From Neoechinorhynchus agilis (Eukaryota > Acanthocephala), in contig CM121341.1 of the NCBI GenBank assembly GCA_051530055.1, positions 8,184,001-8,248,000 of the forward strand: a stretch of DNA of 64,000 bases. The letters run 5' to 3'. Shown piece after piece: positions 32,531 through 45,479 of this stretch; within the stretch, counting starts at the first letter, position 1; the number at the start of each line of letters is the position of its first letter. The translations under genes and the position numbers were made by a program. The notes beneath the pieces were generated by a model, which ran no database searches, had not been told where the DNA came from, and was given only the letters and a program-made list of their open reading frames with translations.

Positions 32531-33167
32531 CGGCACGCAATCAAGAAGTATTTACTATTGTACTCTACAGTGGCCAAATGTGTTGCCTTTCCGTCCGTCC
32601 GCCGACACAAGACCTCCTACGGTCGTACGCCGGGCATTTGGATCTTCTGTCCTTATGGGGCGAAGAGTATACCCATTTGAAACCTTATTTTTCATAACTT
32701 CATCAGTAACTGGAAACAAGGAAACTCCTTGGGCGATCTCATTACCCTTAACATTATATACAGCAACATCGGTAGGCGTTCTTTTGCCGCCTGTATCACA
32801 CTCACGCAAACAAACCTTATCGATCTACATCATCTCTAAGTCACTCACACCACCGCCATCAGGCGGCTCGGAGCATCTCGTATGAACAATTTTATCACAC
32901 GCGACGCGAAAACCGAAATTAGCGTGCATAACTATCGTAATTTATTTGCCAAAAACAAACAAAACGCAACAACAACAACAAGATTTATCGTATATTTAGG
33001 CAGTGTCAAACAACGCTACAACAACAACAAGATTTATTCGTCAAGAGTCCATTTTTAGAAACAACGCAACGGCGTACACTAATATATATAACAGAACAAA
33101 ATATCGATCAGTTAAATGTACGCACGTTGAACTCATCGATATTTACACACCTAGTTAATATCACCCA
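32531..33167. other. Repeat-rich spacer, unassigned
   Basis: Two caacaacaacaagattta-type segments (about 32965-32990 and 33010-33035) resemble the sequence at the 3' end of the LINE near 28080. They may be the very end of a second, truncated copy. The remainder is unassigned; a long plus frame (32352-32885) lies over the gag remnant and this spacer and has no family signal. Confidence 0.45.
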
Positions 33168-36100
33168 ACCCCCTCCTGGACCTCATCGTGGTATGGAAGG
33201 AAGAGTACCCGGGAAGGATGGCTGAATCGCTGTTGAAGATGGTAAGCCACGTTTCTGTTAAGATGACTACGTCGGCTTTTGAGGTAGATGAATTGAGTGA
33301 AATTTTACCTAGTTTAGGGAGGAGGTTACGATTACTGGAGTAGTCCTAGGAGACACAATTTGATCATAGATGACCAGTTAATCACTTGTGGTGTTTATGA
33401 GCTCCATCTTGGAGTCAATTTGGAGCAAGGAGAACTCAAGTCGAGAGGTCGGAGGGCGATAGACGCCAGCAATGGTGAATTCTCTGAGGTAGATTCTCAG
33501 AGGAGCTATGAAATGGACTGCGATGAATTCTATATCGAAGTTTTGAAGAGAGCCTGTGATAGATAAAGAGTAAGGTAACGATTGCCGTAAGTAAACTGAG
33601 ACCCCCCTCCTGGACCGTCATCGTGGTATGGAAGGAAGAGTACCCGGGAAGGATGGCTGAATCGCTGTTGAAGATGGTAAGCCACGTTTCTGTTCAGATG
33701 ACTACGTCGGCTTTGAGGTAGATGAATTGAGTGAAATTTTATCTAGTTTAGGAAGGAGGTTAAAGGAGTTCGGAGTAGACCAAGGAGACACAATTTGATC
33801 ATAGATGACCAGTTAATCACTTGTGGTGCTTTTATGAGCTTCATCATAGAGTCAATTTGAAGCGAGGAGGACTCAGGTCGAGATGCTGGAGGGTGATAGA
33901 CGCCAGCAATGGTGAATTCCCTAAGGCCGTTTCTCAGAGGAGCTATGAAATGGACTGCGATAAATTCTAAATCGGGGTTTCGCAGAGAGCCTGTGAGAGA
34001 TAAAGAGTAAGGTAGCGATTGCCGTACGTAAATTGAGACCCCCTCCTGGACGGTCATCACGGTAGGGAAGGAAGAGTACCCGGGAAGGATGGCTGACTCG
34101 CTGTTGAAGGGGGAAAGCCACGTTTCTGTTAAGATGACTACGTCGGCTTTTGAGGTAGATGAATTAAGTGAAATTTTATCTAGTTTAGGAAGGAGGTTAC
34201 GAGTACTGGAGTAGTCCAACGAGACACAATTTGATCATAGATGACCAGTTAATCACTTGTGGTGTTTATGAGCTTCATCACGGAGTCAATTTGGAGCAAG
34301 GAGGACTCAAGTCGAGAGGTCGGAGGTGGCGATAGACGCCAGCAATGGCAGAATTCTGGAGGTAGATTCTCAGAGAGCTATGAAATGGACTGCGATGAAT
34401 TATATCGAAGTTTTGAAGAGAGCCTGTGATAGATAAAGAGTAAGGTAACGATTGCCGTACGTAAACTGAGACCTCCTCCCGACGGTCATCGGTATGGAAG
34501 GAAGAGCGGGTCGGGAAGGATGGCTGAATCGCTGTTGAAGATGGTAAGCCACGTTTCTATTAAGAATATCATTTGCCTTTTGAGGTAGATGAATTGAGTG
34601 AAATTTTATCTAGTTTAGGAAGGAGGTTGCGATTACTGAGAACTAAGGAGACACAATTTGATCATACATGACCAGTTAATCACTGTGGTGCTTATGAGCT
34701 CCATCATGGAGTCAATTTTGAGGCAAGGAGGACTCAAGTCTAGAGGTTTGAGGCGATAGACGCCAATGGTGAATTCTCTAAGGCCGTTTCTCAGAGGAGC
34801 TATGAAATGGACTGCGATGAATTCTAAATCGGGGTTTTGAAGAGAGCCTGTGAAGGATAAAGGTAACGATTGCCGTACGTAAATTGAGATCCCACTCCTG
34901 GGCGGTTATCGCGGTATGGAAGGAAGAGTAACCGGGAAGGATGGCTGAATCGCTGTTGAAGGGGGCATGCCACGTTTCTGTTGAGATGACTACGTCGGCT
35001 TTTGAGGTAGATGAAATGAGTGAAATTTCATCTAGTTTAGGAAGGAGGTTGCGATTACTGGAGTAGTCCAAGGAGACACAATTTGATCATACATGACCAG
35101 TTAATCACTTGTGGTAACAAGAGCTCCATCATGGAGTCAATTTGGAGCAAGGAGGACTCAAGTCTAGAGGTCAGAGGGCGATAGACGCCAGCAATGGTGA
35201 ATTCCTCGAGGTCGTTTCTCAGAGGAGCTATGAAATGGACTTGACGAATCGTATATCGAAGTTTTGAAGAGAGCTCGTGATAGATAAAGAGTAAGGTAAC
35301 GATTGCCGTACGTAAACTGAGACCCCCTCCTGGACGGTCATCGTGGTATGGGCGAAGAGTACCTTGGAAGGATGGCTGAATCGCCGCTGAAGGGGTAAGC
35401 CACGTTTCTATTAAGATGACTACGTCGGCTTTTAAGGTAGATGAATTGAGTGAAATTTATCTAGTTTAGGAAGGAGGTTGCGATTACTGGAGTAGTCCAA
35501 GGAGACACAATTTGATCATACATAAATGGTGCAAATTTGTGGAGTTTATGAGCTCCATCATCGAGTCAATTTGAAGCGAGGAGGACTCAGGTCGAGATGC
35601 TGGAGGGTGATAGACGCCAGCAATGGTGAATTCCCTAAGGCCGTTTCTCAGAGGAGCTATGAAATGGACTGCGATAAATTCTAAATCGGGGTTTCGCAGA
35701 GAGCCTGCGGATAGATAAAGAGTAAGGTAACGATTGCCGTACGTAAACTGAGACCCCCTTCCTGGACGGTTATCGTGGTATGGAAGGAAGAGTACCCGGG
35801 AAGGATGGCTGAATCGCTGTTGAAGATGGTAAGCCACGTTTCTATTAAGATGACTACGTCGGCTTTGAGGTAGATGAATTGAGTGAAATTTTATCTAGTT
35901 TAGGAAGGAGGTTGCGATTACTGGAGTAGTCCAACGAGACACAATTTGATCATACATGACCAGTTAATCACTTGTGGTGTTTATGAGCTCCATCATGGAG
36001 TCAATTTGGAGCAAGGAGGACTCAAGTCGAGAGGTCGGAGTGCGATAGACGCCAGCAATGGTGAATTCTTTGAGGTCGTTTCTCAGAGGAGCTATGAAAT

Positions 36101-39100
36101 GGACTGCGATGAATTCTATATCGAAGTTTTGAAGAGCGCCTGTGATAGATAAAGAGTAAGGTAACGATTGCCGTACGTAAACTGAGACCCCCCTCCTTGA
36201 CGGTCATCGTGGTATGGAAGGAAGAGTACCCGGGAAGGATGGCTGAATCGCTGTTGAAGGGGTAAGCCACGTTTCTATTAAGATGACTACGTCGGCTTTT
36301 GAGGTAGATGAATTGAGTGAACTTTTATCTAGTTTAGGAAGGAGGTTACGAATACTGGAGTGGTCCTGGGAGACACAATTTGATCATAGATGACCAGTTA
36401 ATCACTTGTAGAGTTTATGAGCTCCATCATGGAGTTAATTTGGAGCAAGGAGGACTCAAGTCGAGAGGTCGGTAGGCGATAGACGCCAGCAATGGTGAAT
36501 TCTCTAAGGAAATCGACTGCGATGAATTTTAAGTTGGGCTCTTGAAGCGAGCCTGTGAGAGATAAAGAATAAGGTAGCGATTGCTGTAAGTAAATTGAGA
36601 CCATCATCCTGGGCGGTCATCGCGGTATGTATGGAAGGAAGAGTACCCGGGGAGGATGGCTGAATCGCTGTTGAAGGGGGTAAGCCAATTTTCTGTTAAG
36701 ATTATCACGTCGGCTTTTGAGGTAGATCAAATGAGTGAAATTTCATCTAGTTTAGAAAGGAGGTTACGATTAAGTAGTCCTGGGAGACACAATTTGGATC
36801 ATAGATGACCAGTTAATCACTTGTGGTGTTTATGAGCTCCATCATGGAGTCAATTTGGAGCAAGGAGGACTCACGTCGAGAGGTCGGAGGGCGATAGACG
36901 CCAGCAATGGTGAATTCTCTGAGGTAGATTCTCAGAGGAGCTATGAAATGGACTGCGATGAATTCTATATCGAAGTTTTGAAGGGAGCCTGTGATAGATA
37001 AAGAGTAAGGTAACGATTGCCGTACGTAAATTGAGACCCCCCTCCTGGACCGTCATCGTGGTATGGAAGGAAGAGTACCCGGGAAGGATGGCTGAATCGC
37101 TGTTGAAGATGGTAAGCCACGTTTCTGTTAAGATGACTACGTCGGCTTTTGAGGTAGATGAATTGAGTGAAATTTTGTCTAGTTTAGGGAGGAGGTTACG
37201 AGTACTGGAGTAGTCCTGGGAGACACAATTTGATCATACATGACCAGTTAATCACTTGTGGTGTTTATGAGCTCCATCTTGGAGTCAATTTGGAACAAGG
37301 AGGACTCAAGGCGAGAGGTCGGAGGGCGATAGACGCCAGCAATGGTGAATTCTCTGAGGTCGATTCTCAGAGGAGCTATGAAATGGACTGCGATGAATTC
37401 TATATCGAAGTTTTGAAGAGAGCCTGTGATAGATAAAGAGTAAGGTAACGATTGCCGTACGTAAACTGAGACCCCCCTCCTTGACGGTTATCGTGGTATG
37501 GAAGGAAGAGTACCCGGGAAGGATGTCTGAATCGCTGTTGAAGATGGTAAGCCACGTTTCTATTAAGATGACTACGTCGGCTTTTGAGGTAGATGAATTG
37601 AGTGAAATTTTATCTAGTTTAGGGAAGGAGGCTACGAGTACCGAGTAGTCCAAGGAGACACAATTTGATCATACATGACCATAATCACTTGTGGTGTTTA
37701 TGAGCTCCATCATGGAGCTCATTTGGAGCAAGGAGGAGACTCAAGTCGAGAGGTCGGAGGACGATATCAGCAATGGTGAATTCTCTGAGGTCGTTTCTCA
37801 GAAGAGCTAGAAAATGGACTGCGATGAATTCCATATCGAAGTTTTGAAGAGAGCCTGTGATAGATAAAGAGTAAGGTAACGATTGCCGTACGTAAATTGA
37901 GACCCCCCCTCCAGGACGGTTATCGTTGTATGGAAGGAAGAGTACCCGGGAAGGATGGCTGAATCGCTGTTGAAGATGGTAAGCCACGTTTCTATTAAGA
38001 TGACTACGTCGGCTTTTTAGGTAGATGAATTGAGTGAAATTTTATCTAGTTTAGGAAGGAGGTTACGAGTACTGGAGTAGTCCAAGGAGACACAATTTGA
38101 TGATAGATGACGAGTTAATCACTTGTGGTGTTTATGAGCTTCATCACGGAGTCAATTTGGAGCAAGGAGGACTCACGTCGAGAGGTCGGAGGGCGATAGA
38201 CGCCAGCAATGGTGAATTCTCTGAGGTAGATTCTCAGAGGAGCTATGAAATGGACTGCGATGAATTCTATATCGAAGTTTTGAAGAGAGCCTGTGATAGA
38301 TAAAGAGTAAGGAAACGATTGCCGTAAGTAAACTGAGACCCCCCTCCTGGACCGTCATCGTGGTATGGAAGGAAGAGTACCCGGGAAGGATGGCTGAATC
38401 GCTGTTGAAGATGGTAAGCCACGTTTCTGTTAAGATGACTACGTCGCTTTTGAGGTAGATGAATTGAGGAATTTATCTAGTTTAGGAAGGAGGTTGCGAT
38501 TAGTCGGAGTAGTCCAAGGAGACACAATTTGATCATACATGACCAGTTAATCACTTGTGGTGTTTATGAGCTCCATCATGGAGTCAATTTGGAGCAAGGA
38601 GGACTCAAGTCTAGAGGTCGGAGGGCGATAGACGCCAGCAATGGTGAATTCTCTGAGGTCGTTTCTCAGAGGAGCTATGAAATGGACTGCGATGAATTCC
38701 ATATCGAAGTTTTGAAGAGAGCCTGTGATAGATAAAGAGTAAGGTAACGATTGCCGTACGTAAACTGAGACCCCAATCCTGGACGGTCATCGTGGTATGG
38801 AAGGAAGAGTACCCGGGAAGGATGGCTGAATCGCTGTTGAAGGGGGTAAGCCACGTTTCTATTAAGATGACTACGTCGGCTTTTGAGGTGATGAATTGAG
38901 TGAAATTTTATCTTGTTTAGGAAGGAGGTTGCGATTACTGGAGTAGTCCAAGGAGACACAATTTGATCATACATGACCAGTTAATCACTTGTGGTGTTTA
39001 TGAGCTCCATCATGGAGTCAATTTGGAGCAAGGAGGACTCAAGTCTAGAGGTCGGAGGGCGATAGACGCCAGCAATGGTGAATTCTCTGAGGTCGATTCT

Positions 39101-42100
39101 CAGAGGAGCCATGAAACGGACTGCGATGAATTCTATATCGATGTTTTGAAGAGAGCCTGTGATAGATAAAGAGTAAGGTAACGATTGCCGTACGTAAACT
39201 GAGACCCCCCCTCCTGGACGGTCATCGTGGTATGGAAGGAAGAGTACCCGGGAAGGATGGCTGTATCGCCGTTGAAGGGGGTAAGCCACGTTTCTATTAA
39301 GATGACTACGTCGGCTTTTAAGGTAGATGAATTGAGTGAAATTTTATCTAGTTTAGGAAGGAGGTTACGAGTACTGGAGTAGTCCAAGGAGACACAATTT
39401 GATCATACATGACCAGTTGTGAATTTGTGGAGTTTATGAGCTCCATCATAAAATCAATTCGGAGCAAGATGGACTCAGGACGGGAGGCCGGAGAGTGATA
39501 GACGCCAGCAATGGTGAATTCTCTAAGGCCGTTTCTCAAAGGAGCTATGAAATGTACTGCGATGAATTCTAAATCGGCGTTTTGAAGAGCGCCTGTGATA
39601 GATAAAGAGTAAGGTAACGATTGCCGTACGTAAACTGAGACTCCCCCTCCTGGACGGTTATCGTGGTATGGAAGGAAGAGTACCCGGAAGGATGGCTGAA
39701 TCGCTGTTGAAGATGGTAAGCCACGTTTCTATTAAGATGACTACGTCGGCTTTTGAGGTAGATGAATTGAGTGAAATTTTATCTAGTTTAGGAAGGAGGT
39801 TACGAGTACTGGAGTAGTCCTGGGAGACACAATTTGATCATACATGACCAGTTAATCACTTGTGGTGTTTATGAGCTCCATCATGGAGTCAATTTGGAGC
39901 AAGGAGGACTCAAGTCGAGAGGTCGGAGGACGATAGACGCCAGCAATGGTGAATTCTCTGAGGTCGATTCTCAGAGGAGCTATGAAATGGACTGCGATGA
40001 ATTCTATATCGAAGTTTTGAAGAGCGCCTGTGATAGATAAAGAGTAAGGTAACGATTGCCGTACGTAAACTGAGACCCCCCTCCTTGACGGTCATCGTGG
40101 TATGGAAGGAAGAGTACCCGGGAAGGATGGCTGAATCGCTGTTGAAGATGGTAAGCCACGTTTCTATTAAGATGACTACGTCGGCTTTTGAGGTAGATGA
40201 ATTGAGTGAAATTTTATGTAGTTTAGGAAGGAGGTTGCGATTACTGGAGTAGTCCAAGGAGACACAATTTGATCATACATGACCAGTTAATCACTTGTGG
40301 TGTTTATGAGCTTCATCATGGAGTCAATTTGGAGCAAGGAGGACTCACGTCGAGAGGTCGGAGGGCGATAGACGCCAGCACGGTGAATTCTCTGAGGTAG
40401 ATTCTCAGAGGAGCTATGAAATGGACTGCGATGAATTCTATATCGAAGTTGTAGAGAGCCTCTGAGATATAAAGAGTAAAGTAACGATTGCCGTACGTAA
40501 ACTGAGACCCCCTCCTTGACGGTCATCGTGGTATGGAAGGAAGAGTACTCCGGGAAGGATGGCTGGAATGTTGTTGAAGGAGGTAAGCCACGTTTCAGTT
40601 AAGATGACTACGTCGGCTTTTGAGGTAGATGAATTGAGTGAAATTTTATCAAGTTTAGGGAGGAGGTTGCGATTACTGGAGTAGTCCAAGGAGACACAAT
40701 TTGATCATACATGACCAGTTAATCACTTGTGGTGTTTATGAGCTCCATCATGGAGTTAATTTGGAGCAAGGAGGACTCAAGTCGAGAGGTCGGAGGGCGA
40801 TAGACGCCAGCAATGGTGAATTCTCTGAGGTAGATTCTCAGAGGAGCTATGAAATGGACTGCGATGAATTCTATATCGAAGTTTTGAAGAGAGCCTGTGA
40901 TAGATAAAGAGTAAGGTAACGATTGCCGTACGTAAACTGGGACCCCCCTACTGGACCGTCATCGTGGTATGGAAGGAAGAGTACCCGGGAAGGATGGCTG
41001 AATCGCTGTTGAAGATGGTAAGCCACGTTTCTGTTAAGATGACTATGTCGGCTTTTGAGGTAGATGAATTGAGTGAAATTTTATCTAGTTTAGGGAGGAG
41101 GTTGCGATTACTGGAGTAGTCCAAGGAGACACAATTTGATCATACATGATTAGTTAATCACTTGTGGTGTTTATGAGCTCCATCATGGAGTCAATTTGGA
41201 GCAAGGAGGACTCAAGTCGAGAGGTCGGAGGTTATAGACGCCAGCAATGGTGAATTCTCTGGAGGTCGATTCTCAGAGGAGCGAAATGGACTGCGATGAA
41301 TTCTATATCGAAGTTTTGAAGAGAGCCTGTGATAGATAAAGAGTAAGGTGCACGATTGCCTACAAACTGAGACCCTCCTGGACGGTCATCGTGGTATGGA
41401 AGGAAGAGTACCCGGGAAGGGATGGCTGAATCGCCGTTGAAGGGGGTAAGCCACGTTTCTATTAAGATGACTATGTAAGGAAGAGTACCCGGGAAGGATG
41501 GCTGAATCGCCGTTGAAGGGGGTAAGCCACGTTTCTGTTAAGATGACTACGTCTGCTTTTGAGGTAGATGAAGAATTGAGTGAAATTTTATCTAGTTTAG
41601 GAAGGAGGTTACGAGTACTGGAGTAGTCCAAGGAGACACAATTTGATCATAGATGACCAGTTAATCACTTGTGGTGTTTATGAGCTCCATCATGGAGTCA
41701 ATTTGGAGCAAGGAGTACTCACGTCGAGAGGTCGGAGGGCGATAGACGCCAGCAATGGTGAATTCTCTGAGGTCGTTTCTCAGAGGAGCTATGAAATTGA
41801 CTGCGATGAATTCTATATCGAAGTTTTGAAGAGAGCCTGTGATAGATAAAGAGTAAGGTAACGATTGCCGTACGTAAACTGAGACTCCCCCTCCTGGACG
41901 GTTATCGTGGTATGGAAGGAAGAGTACCCGGGAAGGATGGCTGAATCGCTGATGAAGATGGTAAGCCACGTTTCTATTAAGATGACTACGTCGGCTTTTG
42001 AGGTAGATGAATTGAGTGAAATTTTATCTAGTTTAGGATGGAGGTTACGAGTACTGGAGTAGTCCAACGAGACACAATTTGATCATAGATGACCAGTTAA

Positions 42101-44115
42101 TCACTTGTGGTGTTTATGAGCTTCATCACGGAGTCAATTTGGAGCAAGGAGGACTCAAGTCGAGAGGTCGGAGGGCGATAGACGCCAGCAATGGTGAATT
42201 CTCTGAGGTCGATTCTCAGAGGAGCTATGAAATGGACTGCGATGAATTCTATATCGAAGTTTTGAAGAGAGCCTGTGATAGATAAAGAGTAAGGTAACGA
42301 TTGCCGTACGTAAATTGAGACCCCCCTCCTTGACGGTCATCGTGGTATGGAAGGAAGAGTACCCGGGAAGGATGGCTGAATCGCTGTTGAAGGGGGTAAG
42401 CCACGTTTCTATTAAGATGACTACGTCGGCTTTTGAGGTAGATGAATTGAGTGAAATTTTATCTAGTTTAGGAAGGAGGTTACGAGTACTGGAGTAGTCC
42501 AAGGAGACACAATTTGATCATAGATGACCAGTTAATCACTTGTGGTGTTTATGAGCTCCATCATGGAGTCAATTTGGAGCAAGGAGGACTCAAGTCGAGA
42601 GGTCGGAGGGCGATAGACGCCAGCAATGGTGAATTCTCTGAGGTCGATTCTCAGAGGAGCTAGGAAATGGACTGCGATGAATTCTATATCGAAGTTTTGA
42701 AGAGAGCCCGTGATAGATAAAGAGTAAGGTAACGATTGCCGTACGTAAACTGAGACCCCCCTCCTTGACGGTCATCGTGGTATGGAAGGAAGAGTACCCG
42801 GGAAGGATGGCTGAATCGCTGTTGAAGGGGGTAAGCCACGTTTCTGTTAAGATGACTACGTCGGCTTTTGAGTAGATGAATTGAGTGAAAATTTATCTAG
42901 TTTAGGAAGGAGGTTACGAGTACTGAGAATCTAAGGAGACACAATTTGATCATAGATGACCAGTTAATCACTTGTGGTGCTTTATGAGCTCCATCATGGA
43001 GTCAATTTGGAGCAAGGAGGACTCACGTCGAGAGGTCGGAGGGCGATAGACGCCAGCAATGGTGAATTCTCTGAGGTCGATTCTCAGAGGAGCTATGAAA
43101 TGGACTGCGATGAATTCTATATCGAAGTTTTGAAGAGCGCCTGTGATAGATAAAGAGTAAGGTAATGATTGTCAGACACGTAAACCGAGACCCCCTCCTG
43201 ACGGTCATCGTGGTATGGAAGAGAGTACCCGGGAAGGACGGCTGAATCGCTGTTGAAGATGGTAAGCCACGTTTCTATTAAGATGACTACGTCGGCTTTT
43301 GAGGTAGACGAATTTAGTGAAATTTTATCTAGTTTAGGAAGGAGGTTACGAGTACTGAGGTCCTTGGGAGACACAATTTGATCATACATGACCAGTTAAT
43401 CATTTCTTGTGAGCTATGAGCTTGATGATAGAGTCAATTTGGAGCAAGGACCCAGGTCGAGAGGCCGGAGGGCGATAGACGTCAGCAAAGGTGAATTCTC
43501 TAAGACTGTTTCTCAAAGGAGCTGTGAAATGGACTGCGATGAATTCTATATCGAAGTTTTGAAGAGAGCCTGTGATAGATAAAGAGTAAGGTAACGATTG
43601 CCGTACGTAAATTGAGACCCCCCTCCAGGACGGTTATCGTTGTATGGAAGGAAGAGTACCCGGGAAGGATGGCTGAATCGCTGTTGAAGATGGTAAGCCA
43701 CGTTTCTATTAAGATGACTACGTCGGCTTTTGAGGTAGATGAATTGAGTGAAATTTTATCTAGTTTAGGAAGGAGGTTACGAGTACTGGAGTAGTCCAAC
43801 GAGACACAATTTGATCATAGATGACCAGTTAATCACTTGTGGTGTTTATGAGCTCCATCATGGAGTCAATTTGAGCAAGGAGGACTCCAAGTTCCAGAGG
43901 TCGAGGAAGCAGATAGATTGCAAATGTACGGTGGTGAATTCTCTGAGGTCGATTCTCAGAGGAGCTATGAAATGGACTGCGATGAATTCTATATCGATGT
44001 TTTGAAGAGAGCCTGTGATAGATAAAGAGTAAGGTAACGATTGCCGTACGTAAACTGAGACCCCCCCTCCTGGACGGTCATCGTGGTATGGAAGGAAGAG
44101 TACCCGGGAAGGATG
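33168..44115 (-). repeat. Satellite of about 25 units, about 434 bp each, derived from a LINE endonuclease domain
   Basis: The marker gaccagttaatcacttgtgg recurs every 423-440 bp (for example 38529, 38963, 39396, 39834, 40270, 40701). Both ends of the array are in the same phase, at ctcctggac...cccgggaaggatgg. On the minus strand most units read as the N-terminal half of an APE-type endonuclease: NLLPKLDKISLNSSTSKADV, VILTETWLTPF, SAILPGYSSFHT, SVYVRQSLPYSL, DIEFIAVHFIAPLRNDL and FTIAGVYRPPTSR. LINEs of the Jockey/CR1/I group use this domain to nick target DNA. The unit is not a multiple of three, so frames do not run through. Units differ by substitutions and many short deletions. The rest of the LINE is absent. 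Confidence 0.93.
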
Positions 44116-45479
44116 CACAGAAATTTCTAAGAAGTCGGTGGAAATTGTAGGTATCAGTTTCAAGGGCAATTGCTCTCGATATGCCGTAAAGACAGCCGAC
44201 GGATCCATCAAAATGGTTGAGTCAGAAGTTGCTCATCAAGAGTATCCTCAACAAGTCATTTCTTTTTACCAATCAAAAATTGTAGTCGAACGTAAGGATT
44301 GAAAAACGATTATGTCTCTATGATCAACAGCTATCTGAAAAAATCGATCTTCTCATTGTCAATGGCGGATGTTGGTTGGAGTGTTGAACTATTGATACAA
44401 GTCTTCCAAATGGATTATTAGGCCGGAGAAGTAGGCGTAGTGAATTAATTTTTTGGTTTGTTAAAGGAAATTCATAATATGCAATCTCCCTTCCCTCAAT
44501 GGCGCTTTTATCCTCGACGGCTCCCAATCGTCCAGAAGTACGGACGGACCGAATCTGGACGCTAATGCCAATATTAAAAAACTTATAAGAGCTTCCTTTG
44601 CTGCGCCCGTCAAACTTCTAGATGAGCAAAAACAAGAAGAGACATCAGGGGGGGAGCATCCTTCGGCCAGTCAGCGTATAATCATCACCCAAGCAGACTT
44701 AGATTTATCGATGACCAGCGTTAATTGTGCTTCGAGGAATGCTTTCGACTTCGGCAACCGTTTGAGAGAGTTTCCAATCTCAAATTTGGTTCTAATTTGA
44801 GTTTAAAGTCCAACGTCGTCCTTTTCTCGCCTACTCATGATTTGCATTTCCGTTAAACCGTTGATGTTCGGTCAACCCAATAGGAAATGAGCATAACTTG
44901 ACGGTAAGATTTGATTACCCATTTAACGCCCTTGAAGATCTGAGTCGAACGTAGAGCTTGAAAAACGATTATATCTATGATCAACAGCTACTAAAGAAAT
45001 ATGACGGTTTTTGGTAGGTGGAGAGGTCGGAGAGTGACTTACTTTTTGGGTTCGGACAAATGAAATTCATAAAGTACAAAAGTCTTTTTTAACTAATGTG
45101 AGAGTATCATCTTTAATTAAGAACTTAGAAATACGGACGACCCCGAAGGAAAAACAACCCCCGAGGGTTGAAAATCACTGATTTAAAGCATCATTATCGG
45201 TAGCAAATTTATAATTTTCTTCGGGGTCACAGAGAAGCACCTACTCTATCATCTTTGGAACACTTTAATGCATATGTTTTTAAATGCTCATCTTTCTGCG
45301 AAATTGCTGAAAAGGTAAGGGGTAGTCTTCACATCTTTGTTTTTCGAAGTGAAAATGCTTTTATTATATTGGAAAATATAGCTCATCATCTTTATTGATC
45401 GATCGATTAGTCCAAAGTTTAAGGCTGAACCTGCCACTAACCGCCAAAATATTATCACAACATCACCAGTACAAAATGA
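44116..45479. other. Degenerate repeat region with a 650-bp-spaced direct repeat
   Basis: The phrase gtcgaacgtaaggattgaaa...cgattatgtctctatgatca at about 44286-44335 recurs, diverged, at about 44943-44990. Each copy is followed by similar ggtcgg and aaattcataa segments, suggesting two old copies of one element. Between them (about 44520-44880) are G/C-richer, broken coding-like bits, probably LINE remains. No host gene is seen. Confidence 0.5.

Noticed and set aside
33360-44005. Repeated plus-strand frames of about 68 codons (MIIHDQLITCGVYELHHG...)
   Set aside because: They are antisense to the LINE endonuclease-like sequence and recur only because the satellite units are alike. No protein family fits.
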